This document shows positions 51,225-60,379 of a stretch of 64,000 nt of DNA, one piece after another. This DNA is from Burkholderia ubonensis (GTDB lineage: Bacteria > Pseudomonadota > Gammaproteobacteria > Burkholderiales > Burkholderiaceae), in contig NZ_CP013421.1 in the NCBI RefSeq assembly GCF_001718695.1, forward strand, positions 434,001 to 498,000, read 5' to 3'. Each line of letters begins with the position of its first letter. Position 1 is the stretch's first letter. The position numbers and the translations under genes are program-made. The notes beneath the pieces were generated by a model. The model was not told the DNA's origin. It ran no database searches and saw only the letters and a program-made list of their open reading frames with translations.

Positions 51225-52160
51225 TCAGCTTGCAAGCGCAACGATTTCGTCGTGGATGCGCTCGACGTCCGCGCGCGTGCACAGGGCGGTGCCCGGATGC
51301 TCGACCGACGAAGCCGATGCGGCGAGCGCATAGCGGCACGCGTCGTCGAGCGGCACGCCGCGCGCCAGCGCCCACACCATGCCGCCGACGAAACTGTCGC
51401 CGGCGCCGACCGTGCTGCATACCGCTGCCGGCCGCCCGGGCAGACGCAACGACCGATCGCGCGTGACGACCCACGCGCCGCGCGCGCCGAGCGTCAACGC
51501 GACGATCTCGGCCTGGCCGCGCGCGACGAGTTCGCTCGCCACTCGGCACGCGGACGCATCGTCGAGCGCTTCGCCGGCCAGCGCGCTGAGTTCGCCGATA
51601 CTGGGCTTCACGAGATGAACGCCCTCCTCCAGCGCCGCGCCCAGCGCACGGCCCGACGCGTCGACGACGACGCGACTGCCCCGCGCCTTCGCGGCCCGTG
51701 CGAGCGTCGCGTACAGATCGTCGGGCGCGCCGGGCGGCAGGCTGCCGCTCAGCACCAGATAGCGCGGCGCCGGCTGCATCGCGTCGAGGCGGGCCGCGCA
51801 GTCGCGCCACTCGGCGTCGCTCACCGATGGCCCCGGCATCAGGAAGCGGAATTCGCGTCCGGTCGAAGTTTCGTGCACGCAGAAGTTCTCGCGTGTCTCG
51901 CCGACGATCCGGATGCGCACGCTCGGCAGGCGCTCGGCCTCGAGCAACAACGTCAGCACGTCGCCGGTCGGGCCGCCGGCCAGGTACAGCGCGATGCAGT
52001 CGCCGCCGAGCCGGTGGATGGTCCGCGCGACGTTGATCCCGCCGCCGCCGGGGTCGCGCCTCGGCGCCGCGCAGCGCAGCTTGTGCGTATCGACGATGTG
52101 CTCGACCGATGTCGCGACATCGACGGCCGGGTTCAGGGTAACGGTAACGATATCTGTCAT
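51225..52160 (-). CDS. pfkB: PfkB family sugar kinase (1-phosphofructokinase-like)
   Basis: A 311-residue PfkB-family kinase: start IVTVTLNPAVDVATSV, sugar site GGGGINVARTIHRLGGD, and the C-terminal signature STVGAGDSFVGGMVWALA with catalytic Asp in GAGD. TIGR-type tagatose-6-P kinase/6-phosphofructokinase 2 are the nearest functions; the exact hexose phosphate is not determinable. The ATG at 52160 has a box TTGATGCCAGTCAA 91 bp upstream. It is not co-transcribed with the deacetylase (78 bp gap and its own FNR-type box). Confidence 0.88.
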   Translation of the reverse strand: MTDIVTVTLNPAVDVATSVEHIVDTHKLRCAAPRRDPGGGGINVARTIHRLGGDCIALYLAGGPTGDVLTLLLEAERLPSVRIRIVGETRENFCVHETSTGREFRFLMPGPSVSDAEWRDCAARLDAMQPAPRYLVLSGSLPPGAPDDLYATLARAAKARGSRVVVDASGRALGAALEEGVHLVKPSIGELSALAGEALDDASACRVASELVARGQAEIVALTLGARGAWVVTRDRSLRLPGRPAAVCSTVGAGDSFVGGMVWALARGVPLDDACRYALAASASSVEHPGTALCTRADVERIHDEIVALAS

Positions 52161-52251
52161 GGTGTGGGTCTTGTGCAGTCGATGGCACGCGCGCCGCGAC
52201 GGTGCGCGCGCCGGCCGTGGCTCCACCATACGTGCGGCGACGGTCGCGGCG

Positions 52252-52265
52252 TTGATGCCAGTCAA
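52252..52265. promoter_or_regulatory. FNR/ANR-type box shared by pfkB and nrdJ
   Basis: TTGAT-GCCA-GTCAA, full match, 91 bp before the pfkB ATG on the left and 90 bp before the nrdJ ATG on the right, so it may serve both divergent genes. Confidence 0.65.
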
Positions 52266-52355
52266 TCGATCCCGCAACCGCACACGATTGCGCTCGATCA
52301 ACGACGCACGCGTGCAAGCTCCTACAGTAAATCATTCTTCGCCGCCGAGCCCTCC

Positions 52356-54151
52356 ATGGATGAGCAGCCGCTGTGCAGCACCGTGTTCGCCGACCGCTAT
52401 GCGCGGCCCGGCGAGACGTCGCGTGCGGCCGTATTCCAGCGCGTCGCGCGCGCGCTGTCGCTCGCCGAGCCGCCCGAGCTGCGCGCGCAGTGCGAGCGTG
52501 CGTTCTTCCAGAACCTGCAGCGCGGCGCGATCGGCGCCGGGCGCATCCTCGCCAATGCGGGCGCCGGGACCGACTGCACGATGGTCAACTGCTTCGTGCA
52601 CCCGCTCGCCATGCCCGGCGAAGCGGCCGTGCACGCGGTCGACGCAGCGCTCGCGCAAGCGCTCGACGAGGCGCGGATCACGCTGCTGATGGGCGGCGGC
52701 ATCGGCTACGACTTCTCGCCGGTGCCGCCGGCCACGGCCTACGAGCGGCGCGGCGCCGAGACGCCGGCGCGTGCGCGGCGATCGACCGCTTCGACGCGAT
52801 GTGCCGCGCGCTGCCGTTCACCGGCCCGCGCCGCGGCGCGCAGATGGCCGTCCTGCGCTGCGATCATCCGGACCTGCTCGCGTTCGTCACGGCCAAACAC
52901 GGCCGGCGGCGCTGGCCGACGTTCAACCTGTCGGTCGGCGTGACGGACGCGTTCATGGAAGCCGTCGTGCACGACCGGCCGTGGGCGCTCGTCCATCGTG
53001 CGCCGCCGCACCGAGCGTCCGTCGCGGCGCCACGCCAGCCGGACGGAAATCATGTTTACACGACGGTCGCGGCGCGCACGCTGTGGCAGGCGATCGTCAA
53101 CGCGGCGCGCGACAGTTCCGAACCCGGGCTGCTGTTTCTCGATACGATCCGCGACGCGAATCCGCTGCGCGAGCACGAACGGATCGACGCGACGAACCCG
53201 TGCGGCGAGCAGCCGCTGCCCGCATACGGCAGCTGCGTGCTCGGGCCGATCGATCTGTCACGGCTCGTGCGGCATCCGTTCGGCATCGACGGCGCGCCGC
53301 GCTTCGATTTCGCGCTGCTCGCGGAACTCGTGCGCGTGCAGGTGCGCCTGCTCGACAACGTGCTCGACCTGACGACGTGGCCGCTCGCCGCGCACCAGCG
53401 CGAGGCGCGGCGCACGCGCCGCATCGGCGTCGGCGTAACCGGGCTGGCCGACGCGCTGACGATGCTGCGGCTGCGTTACGACAGCGCCGACGCCCGCGCC
53501 TTCGCGCGCTCGATCGTGCTGTCGATGCGCGAACATGCGTTTGCCGCGTCGGCGGCCCTCGCCGCCGAGCGCGGCGCGTTTCCGGCCTACGACCCGGCCG
53601 ACTATCTCGATGGGCCGGCACACCGCGCGCCGCTGCCGCTGGCCGTGCACCACGCGATCGCGCGGCACGGGCTGCGCAACAGCCATCTGCTGTCGTTCGC
53701 GCCCGCCGGCAGCGTGAGCCTCGCGTTCTGCGACAACTGCTCGAACGGCATCGAGCCGGCCGTCGGCTGGACCCAGCGCAGGATGGTGCATACGGCCGAC
53801 GGTCGGGTCCGCCAGTTTCATGCGCAGAATCACGCTTACCGGCTGTTTCGCGCGCTGCATGGCGAGCACGAACGGCTGCCCGACTACTTCGTGACGGCGG
53901 CGCAAGTCGCGCCGGCCGATCACGTCGCGATGCTCGCGGCGCTGCAGCCCTGCGTCGACGCCGGCATCTCGAAGACGGTGACGCTGCCCGACCGGTGTTC
54001 GCTCGCGCAGGTCGACGCGCTGTTCGTGCAGGCGTGGCGCGACGGTCTGAAAGGCATCACGGTGTTCCGGCCCGACCCGCGGCTCGCGGCGGTCGTCATG
54101 GACGACGCGACGCAAGCGCGCCGCGACGGGCCGGTCTGCATCGGTTGTTGA
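52356..54151 (+). pseudogene. nrdJ: Adenosylcobalamin-dependent class II ribonucleotide reductase, frameshifted
   Basis: The gene encodes an oxygen-independent class II ribonucleotide reductase of about 598 residues. Before the shift: DCTMVNCFVHPLAMPG and GGGIGYDFSPVPPATA; after it: RRGAQMAVLRCDHPDLLAF, FNLSVGVTDAFM, the active-site NPCGEQPLP, and a C-terminal redox pair CIGC. At 52761-52772 (ACGCCGGCGCGTG) the frame moves: the first frame stops at 52943, the second is open to 54151. One missing base (for example CCG for CG) restores ETPAxCAAIDRFDAMC. Without repair the enzyme would be inactive. Cobalamin-dependent reductase fits low-oxygen growth. Confidence 0.85.
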
Positions 54152-54239
54152 ACCGAACCGCGCGACAGCCGGCGGACGACAGCCCGCGGTCCACATGCGA
54201 CGCGATAGCGATGAACGCCGCCCCGCCGCGCTCCGGCCG

Positions 54240-56146
54240 TCAGGCGGACGTGCCGCTGACGCTTTCAGTATCGGTCGATGCGGCGCCCGACGTCGGGCCG
54301 GCGTCGACCGGCGTCGCGATCAGCGCCACCAGCGTGTCGTGATCGATCGCCTCGCGCTGCAGCAGCCGCCGCGCGATCCGTTCGAGCGCGTCGCGATGCC
54401 CGGCGAGCGTCGCGGCGACCCGCGCGTGCGCGTCGGCGAGCAGCGCGCGCACTTCGTCGTCGATCAGCTGCGCGGTGTGCTCGCTGCAGCGCCCTTCGCG
54501 GCGTTCCACGCGCCGGGCAAGCCCGCGCGCGGCGCGCCGTCGTCGAACGTCGCGAGGCCGATGCTCTCGCTCATCCCGTATTGCATGACCATGTGGCGCA
54601 CCATCGCGGTCGCGCGTTCGAGATCGTTCTGCGCGCCCGTCGACACGTCGCCGAACACCAGCTCCTCGGCAACCCGCCCGCCGAGCAGCGCGTCGAGCCG
54701 GTCGAGCAGCTCGCTCTTGCGCAACACGTAGCGGTCCTCGGTCGGCACCTGCTGCGTATAGCCGAGCGCCGCGACGCCGCGCGGAATGATCGACACTTTC
54801 TTCACCGGGTCGCAATGCGTGCGGCATTGCGCGACGAGCGCATGCCCGGCCTCGTGATAAGCGATCGTCACCTTCTCCTGCTCGTTCATCACGCGGCTCT
54901 TGCGCTCCATGCCGGTCATCGCGCGATCGATCGCCTCGTCGAAATCGATCATTTCGATCGCGGGCTTGCCGTGCTCCGCCGCGTGCAGCGCGGCCTCGTT
55001 GACCACGTTCGCGAGATCCGCGCCGACGAAGCCCGGCGTGCGCGACGCCAGCTCGGCGAGATCGACGCCGGCCGCGAGCTTCACGCGCTTCACGTGCACG
55101 CCGAGGATCTGCCTGCGGCCGTTGAGATCGGGCCGGTCGATCGCGATGTGCCGATCGAAGCGGCCAGGGCGCAGCAAGGCGGGATCGAGGATTTCGGGCC
55201 GGTTGGTCGCGGCCATGATGATCACGCCGGAATTGGCCTGGAAGCCGTCCATCTCGACGAGCAGCTGGTTCAGCGTCTGTTCGCGCTCGTCGTTGCCGGA
55301 CATCATGCCGACGCCGCGCACCTTGCCGAGCGCGTCGAGCTCGTCGACGAACACGATGCACGGCGCCTTCTGCTGCGCCTGCTCGAACAGGTCGCGCACG
55401 CGCGCCGCGCCGACGCCGACGAACATCTCGACGAACGCCGAGCCGCTGATCGAGAAGAACGGCACCGCCGCCTCGCCGGCGACCGCGCGCGCGAGCAGCG
55501 TCTTGCCGGTGCCCGGCGCGCCGACGATCAGCACGCCCTTCGGGATCTTGCCGCCGAGCCGCTGGTAGCGCTCCGGGTTGCGCAGGAACGCGACGAGCTG
55601 CTGCAGCTCGGCCTTCGCCTCGTCGATGCCCGCGATGTCGTCGAACGTGATGCCGGTCGCCTGCTGCACGTACACGCGCGCCTGGCTCTTGCCCATGCCG
55701 CTCAGGTCGCGCATCCCGCCCGGCCGGCGCGTCATGAACGTCCAGATCACGACGAAGCCGATCAACGGAAAGATCCAGGTCGCGAGCGTGCCGATCCAGC
55801 CAGTATCGGCCGCGCCGCGGTAGCGAATCCCGGCCGCGGTCAGCGCCGCAACCAGATTGTCGTCGCTCACGCGGTTCGTGGTGAAGCGCCACGGCGCGCC
55901 GGCCTCCTTCACGTCGGACGTCTCGGAAGCCGGCAGCGCCGCGCCGGCCTCGGGCATGTTCAGCGTGCCCGAGATCGACGCCTGGCCGATCTCGAGATCG
56001 TCGACGAGCCGCGCTTCCACGAGGTGGTGGAAATCGCTGTAGGAGATCGCGGTCGCCGCCGGCTGACGCCCGAACAGTTGAACCGCGATCAGTACCGCGA
56101 ACGCGATCGGAATCAGCAGGCCGGAGTAGTCGAAGGTTTTTTTCAT
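54240..56146 (-). pseudogene. ftsH: FtsH family ATP-dependent zinc metalloprotease, C-terminally frameshifted
   Basis: An FtsH paralogue. The intact N-terminal part has two membrane helices with a short periplasmic loop, Walker A GAPGTGKT, Walker [12 protein letters not shown], the second region of homology [18 protein letters not shown], zinc site YHEAGHALV and the downstream GAQNDLERAT. At 54495-54503 one base is missing relative to the expected NAAEGRCSEHTAQLIDDEV: the upstream frame ends at 54464 after 560 residues, and the true C-terminus (about 85 residues) lies in another frame to 54240. Protease core is retained but the C-terminal helices are lost. Restored length is about 635. Downstream of the zinc-ribbon and BON genes. 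Confidence 0.85.
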
Positions 56147-56179
56147 CGGCTAGACCCTGCCGGGCGGCCCAGCACCGGT

Positions 56180-56689
56180 TCACGCATCGTCGCGCGTCCA
56201 GTGCGCACGCAGCATGTCTTCGCCGTCGCGATAGTTGATCGCGAGACTGCCGTGATGCGCATGCAGCAGCGCGTCGGCCAGGCGCCTGACCATGTGTGCG
56301 CCGGTCGTGCGCACAGTGACCGAATCGGCGGATCGCTCGATCTCCATGATGCGCTCGAGCGCGTGCTCGCTCGTCTCCATGTCGGCCTGACGCTGCAGCA
56401 GCTCGAGGATCATCCCGCGATGCGCGTGCAGATACGCGCCGTGCAGCACCAGCTCGCCGGCCGGCACGTTTTCGCGCATGCGCTTGCAGGCCGGGCATTC
56501 GAGCTGGCGCCGATCGCGCGGCGTCGCGTACCAGGTCCAGCGGCCCGCGTCGCAGACCGCGCCGCAGCCCTCGCAGATCCGGTCGCCTTTGGGCCGCTTC
56601 GGCTCGCGATAGCTGTCCTTCGTATGCGGTTGCATCCGCTTGTCGCGGCGCAGAGGGTTGCGGCCGGAGCCGCCATTCGAACGGTTCAT
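56180..56689 (-). CDS. Zinc-ribbon protein (BCAN/NMD3-like)
   Basis: A 169-residue cytosolic protein with one zinc ribbon: ICEGCGAVCDAGRW and LECPACKRMRENVPAGE, giving the two CxxC pairs 30-40 residues apart. The rest is helical (HRGMILELLQRQADMETSEHALERI, read in part) followed by an alternating beta pattern. A related protein occurs beside BON and stress genes in many Burkholderia; function is unknown. AGGAG precedes the ATG at 56689. It lies between the BON gene (71 bp) and ftsH (33 bp). Confidence 0.75.
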   Translation of the reverse strand: MNRSNGGSGRNPLRRDKRMQPHTKDSYREPKRPKGDRICEGCGAVCDAGRWTWYATPRDRRQLECPACKRMRENVPAGELVLHGAYLHAHRGMILELLQRQADMETSEHALERIMEIERSADSVTVRTTGAHMVRRLADALLHAHHGSLAINYRDGEDMLRAHWTRDDA

Positions 56690-56760
56690 CGCATTTCTCC
56701 TGACAGTGGACAACACCAGCGCGACGGTCGTGCGACGCTCGCGCACCGGTCATGCAACGC

Positions 56761-57408
56761 TCAGGCGACGGTCAGCCGGTCCACGACCTGCCGTACGCCG
56801 CGCACTGCGCCAGCCGCGCCGCACGCGGCGCGCCTGTCGGCCAGCGAATCGACGGTGCCCGACAGCGTGACGACGCCGTCGACCGCGTCGACCGAGATCG
56901 CGGCGGATTCGCGCTGCGCGCGGCGCGCGAACGCGGCGGCGATCTGCGCGCCGACGTCCGACGCCGTGTGCGCGGCGCGCACCTGGATGCGGTTCGCGAC
57001 GCCGACGACGCCGGCCATCCGGCTCACGATCGTTTCCGCCGCGCGGCTCTGATACGCATGGTCGACTTCGCCGTCGAGGGTAACGCAGCCGTGGTCGACC
57101 TCGACCGCGATCTTGTGATCGCGCAGCGCCTCCTGCCAGCCGAGCGCGAACGTGATCGCGATCGCCAGCTCGTGGTCGGCGCATGCGCTTGCCGGCGGCG
57201 TGACGCTCAGTTCGAGCACCAGCGCGCGCGCATCGGCGACATGCAAAGCGGTTTTCTGCGCTTCCAGCTTCTGCGCCCAGCTCGCGACCGTGCCGCGCAG
57301 CGTGACGACGCGATCACGGACGTCGACGTCGATCCGGCGCGCGTCGAGCGCCGGGTCCCAGAACAGCGCCTGCTCGACATCCTGCTTCAGTACGGCGTCG
57401 GACTTCAT
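56761..57408 (-). CDS. Three-BON-domain protein (phospholipid-binding type)
   Basis: A 215-residue protein without signal peptide, made of three BON repeats (about residues 1-70, 75-140, 145-215), each with the A-L-x-W-P/D start and a V-x-L-x-G-x-V strand (VVTLRGTVASW, CVTLDGEVDHAY, VVTLSGTVDSLAD). BON domains often bind phospholipid or link to other proteins; such genes belong to low-oxygen or osmotic regulons. GGGAG precedes the ATG at 57408; FNR-type box 92 bp upstream. First gene of the BON, zinc-ribbon, FtsH operon. Confidence 0.88.
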   Translation of the reverse strand: MKSDAVLKQDVEQALFWDPALDARRIDVDVRDRVVTLRGTVASWAQKLEAQKTALHVADARALVLELSVTPPASACADHELAIAITFALGWQEALRDHKIAVEVDHGCVTLDGEVDHAYQSRAAETIVSRMAGVVGVANRIQVRAAHTASDVGAQIAAAFARRAQRESAAISVDAVDGVVTLSGTVDSLADRRAACGAAGAVRGVRQVVDRLTVA

Positions 57409-57500
57409 GCCGGTCTCCCGTCGGCGCATGCCGGCCGCGACGTTTGCGACCGGATCCGTGCACCATCGCGATCAGCATCGCGCACGGCGGCCGCGACGGC

Positions 57501-57514
57501 TTGACGAGGATCAA
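57501..57514 (-). promoter_or_regulatory. FNR/ANR-type box before BON-zinc ribbon-ftsH operon
   Basis: TTGAC-GAGG-ATCAA, full match, 92 bp before the BON ATG. The 404-bp stretch between 57409 and 57812 otherwise holds no gene. Confidence 0.65.
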
Positions 57515-57703
57515 GCAACGGCCGGCTCGCGGCGGCCGCGCGTCGGTGCGCCGCCGTCCGCCCCGCGCTGCTTCGATCGCCCCGCTCGGCCAAAAAGGAC
57601 GACGCCGCGGCGGCACAGCCGGCCGCGTCGACGCGCCCGCATCGCGGCCACGTCTCGGTGCGCGCGTCAATCGAGGGGCCGCTCGACACGCAATCCGGCC
57701 CGA

Positions 57704-57717
57704 GTGACCCAGATCAA
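57704..57717 (+). promoter_or_regulatory. Degenerate FNR/ANR-type box before efflux operon
   Basis: GTGAC-CCAG-ATCAA, one mismatch in the first half-site, 95 bp before the ATG of the outer-membrane efflux gene. Confidence 0.5.
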
Positions 57718-57812
57718 GGGGAAACCCGGTAATCGTCGGATATAAACGAGGCCGAAGCGGCGACGCCCGAGGGCGCCGCCATCCCGTATTCCTGCATTCG
57801 TCGAGGCCTTCC

Positions 57813-59309
57813 ATGCGCGCTGCCGCGCTTGCCGCTCCGTTTCACCCGACCGTCGTGCGGCGCATGCGTGTCGCCGTGCTGTTGGCGGGCCTGGGACTGC
57901 TGTCGGGCTGCCTGTCGCTCGCGCCTGCCGACACGCGCCCGCCCGCACCGATTCCCGCCGCCTTCCCCGATCCGTCGGCCGCCGCGGCGCCCGCCGCGCA
58001 GGCGCCCGACTGGCAAGCCTACTTCGTCGACACGCGCCTTCAGGCGCTGATCGAGCAGGCGCTCGCGAACAACCGCGACCTGCGCGCAGCCGTCGCGCGG
58101 GTCGAGGAAGCGCGCGCCGTCCATGGCATCCGGCGCGCGGATCAATGGCCGTCGATCAACGCCGGCGCCGCGTACGCGCGCTTTCGCACGCCCGGCGGCC
58201 TGCTCGCGCCGTCGCCGTTCATCGGCCGGCTCTACGACGTGCAGCTCGCGGAAACGCAATGGGAGATCGACTTCTGGGGCCGTGTGCGCAACCTGAAGGA
58301 CGCGGCGCGCGAACGGTATCTGGCGAGCGATGCGGCCCGCCAGGCGACCACGCTGAGCGTCGTCACCGGCGTCGCGAACGCGTATCTGACGCTGTGCGAG
58401 ATCGACGAGCGGATCGTGCTGACCCGCGCGACGATCGACAGCCGGCGCGAGTCGCTGCGGATTTTCCGGCTGCGTTACGCGGCCGGCGCGATCTCGCGGC
58501 TGGACCTGACGCAATCGGAAATCCTGCTGCAGCAGGCCGAATCGCTCGGCGTCCAGTTGCAGCAGGCGCGCGCCACGGCGGCCGATGCGCTCGCGCTGCT
58601 GGTCGGCGCGTCGCCCGAGCTGCCCGCCACGCCGCTCACGCTCGACGACCAGGCCGTGATGCCGGCGCTCGCGCCCGGGCTGCCGTCCGCGCTGCTCGAA
58701 AACCGTCCCGACGTGATCGCGGCCGAGCACCAGTTGCGCGCGGCGCACGCGAACATCGGCGCGGCGCGCGCGGCGTTCTTCCCGCGCATCGCGCTCACGA
58801 GCGCGATCGGCTCGGGCAGCTCGGCGCTGCACGACCTGCTGACGTCGGGAACGGGCGTGTGGTCGCTGATCCCCAGCGCCACGCTGCCGCTCATCGACGG
58901 CGGCCGCAACCGTTCGAACCTCGCACTCGCGAACGCACAGCGCGACGAGGCCGTCGCGCAATACGAGAAAACCGTGCAAAGCGCGTTCCGCGACGTGTCC
59001 GACGCGCTCGCGGCGTGCGACTGGCTGGCCGAGCAGCTGCGCGTCGAACGCGCGACGCTCGCGTCGCAGACGGAGCGCGCGCGGCTCGCGAAGCTGCGCT
59101 ACGACAGCGGCGCGGTGCGCTTTCTCGAAGTGCTCGACGCGCAGCGCGACCTGCTGAATGCCGAGCAGCAGCTCGTGCAGACGCGCCGCGCGCTGCTGTC
59201 GAGCCGCGTCGCGCTGTACGGCGCGCTCGGCGGCGGCCCCGACGATCCGCGCGTGCCGCCGACGGCGCAGCAGCCTATCCATTCGACTGACTCGGAAAAC
59301 AGACAATGA
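57813..59309 (+). CDS. NodT-family outer-membrane efflux lipoprotein
   Basis: A 498-residue outer-membrane channel of the RND/ABC tripartite type. The lipobox GLLSGC (about residues 27-32) marks lipid attachment. TolC-like repeats include EVDFWGR in the spelling EIDFWGRVRNL and the symmetrical ENRPDVIAAEHQLRAAHANIG. The start at 57813 (MRAAALAAP) is chosen for its GAGG site; ATG at 57864 (MRVAVLLAG) is an alternative giving a standard signal peptide. The stop overlaps the HlyD gene by 4 bp. Confidence 0.9.
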   Translation: MRAAALAAPFHPTVVRRMRVAVLLAGLGLLSGCLSLAPADTRPPAPIPAAFPDPSAAAAPAAQAPDWQAYFVDTRLQALIEQALANNRDLRAAVARVEEARAVHGIRRADQWPSINAGAAYARFRTPGGLLAPSPFIGRLYDVQLAETQWEIDFWGRVRNLKDAARERYLASDAARQATTLSVVTGVANAYLTLCEIDERIVLTRATIDSRRESLRIFRLRYAAGAISRLDLTQSEILLQQAESLGVQLQQARATAADALALLVGASPELPATPLTLDDQAVMPALAPGLPSALLENRPDVIAAEHQLRAAHANIGAARAAFFPRIALTSAIGSGSSALHDLLTSGTGVWSLIPSATLPLIDGGRNRSNLALANAQRDEAVAQYEKTVQSAFRDVSDALAACDWLAEQLRVERATLASQTERARLAKLRYDSGAVRFLEVLDAQRDLLNAEQQLVQTRRALLSSRVALYGALGGGPDDPRVPPTAQQPIHSTDSENRQ

Positions 59310-60379
59310 AAACCATCCCGCGCCCTCTTCTGATCGGTGCCGGTGCGGCCGTGCTCGCCGTCTGCGTCGCCTATTACGGCTGGTCGCGCTGGCGCGACGG
59401 CCGGGCCGACGCGGGGCTCGTGAGCGGCAACGGCCGCATCGAGGCGACCGAGATCGACGTCGCGACCAAGCTGCCGGGGCGCGTCGGCGCGATGCTCGTC
59501 GACGAAGGCGATTTCGTGAAGGCCGGCCAGCCGCTCGCCAGCATGGACGTGCTCGTGCTGCACGCGCAGCTCGACGAGGCGCGCGCGAAGGAGCAGCAGG
59601 CGTTGAACACGGCCGCGAGCGTCGACGCGCAGGTCGCGCAGCGCCGCAGCGACAAGGCGGCAGCCGAGGCGGCCGTCGTGCAGCGCGAAAGCGAGCTGGA
59701 CGCCGCCCGGCGCCGGCTCGCGCGCTCCGAAACACTGTCGCGCGAAGGCGCGTCGTCGATGCAGGAGCTCGATGACGATCGCGCCCGCGCGCGCAGCATG
59801 GAGGCGACCGTGCGGGCCGCCCGCGCGCAGGTCGATGCGGCGCAGGCCGCGATCGATGCGACGAAGGCGCAGCTCGTCGCCGCGCACTCCGCCGTCGCGG
59901 CCGCGCAGGCGACCGTCGCGCGGGTGCAGGCCGACCTCTCTGACAGCGAGCTGACCTCGCCGCGCGACGGCCGCGTGCAGTATCGGGTGGCCGAGGCCGG
60001 CGAAGTGCTGCCTGCCGGCGGCAAGGTGCTCAACGTCGTCGACCTGTCCGACGTGTACATGACGTTCTTCCTGCCGGAGACCGTGGTCGGCAAGGTGCCG
60101 CTCGGCGCCGACGTGCGGATCGTGCTCGACGCCGCGCCGCAGTACGTGATCCCCGCGCGGGTGTCGTTCGTGTCGAGCACCGCGCAGTTCACGCCGAAGA
60201 CGGTCGAGACGGCCAACGAACGGCAGAAGCTGATGTTCCGCGTGAAGGCGCGCATCGACCGCGACCTGCTGCTGCGCCATCTCCGGCTCGTCAAGACCGG
60301 GCTGCCGGGTGTCGCGTGGCTGAAGACCGATTCGCACGCGGCGTGGCCCGAGCGCCTCGCGATCAAGGTGCCGCAGTGA
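59306..60379 (+). CDS. HlyD-family periplasmic adaptor (YhiI-like)
   Basis: A 357-residue membrane-fusion protein: one N-terminal membrane helix (about residues 8-24), a biotinyl-lipoyl half ([28 protein letters not shown] in part), a long coiled coil (about residues 85-205, alanine/glutamine-rich), and a closing beta domain ([17 protein letters not shown]). It links the inner-membrane ABC pump to the NodT channel. ATGA overlap with the upstream gene, GTGA overlap with the pump gene. Confidence 0.92.
   Translation: MKTIPRPLLIGAGAAVLAVCVAYYGWSRWRDGRADAGLVSGNGRIEATEIDVATKLPGRVGAMLVDEGDFVKAGQPLASMDVLVLHAQLDEARAKEQQALNTAASVDAQVAQRRSDKAAAEAAVVQRESELDAARRRLARSETLSREGASSMQELDDDRARARSMEATVRAARAQVDAAQAAIDATKAQLVAAHSAVAAAQATVARVQADLSDSELTSPRDGRVQYRVAEAGEVLPAGGKVLNVVDLSDVYMTFFLPETVVGKVPLGADVRIVLDAAPQYVIPARVSFVSSTAQFTPKTVETANERQKLMFRVKARIDRDLLLRHLRLVKTGLPGVAWLKTDSHAAWPERLAIKVPQ

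Noticed and set aside
57464..57700. Short genes in the BON/efflux gap
   Set aside because: Arginine/alanine-rich chance frames; the gap is better explained by two FNR-type boxes.
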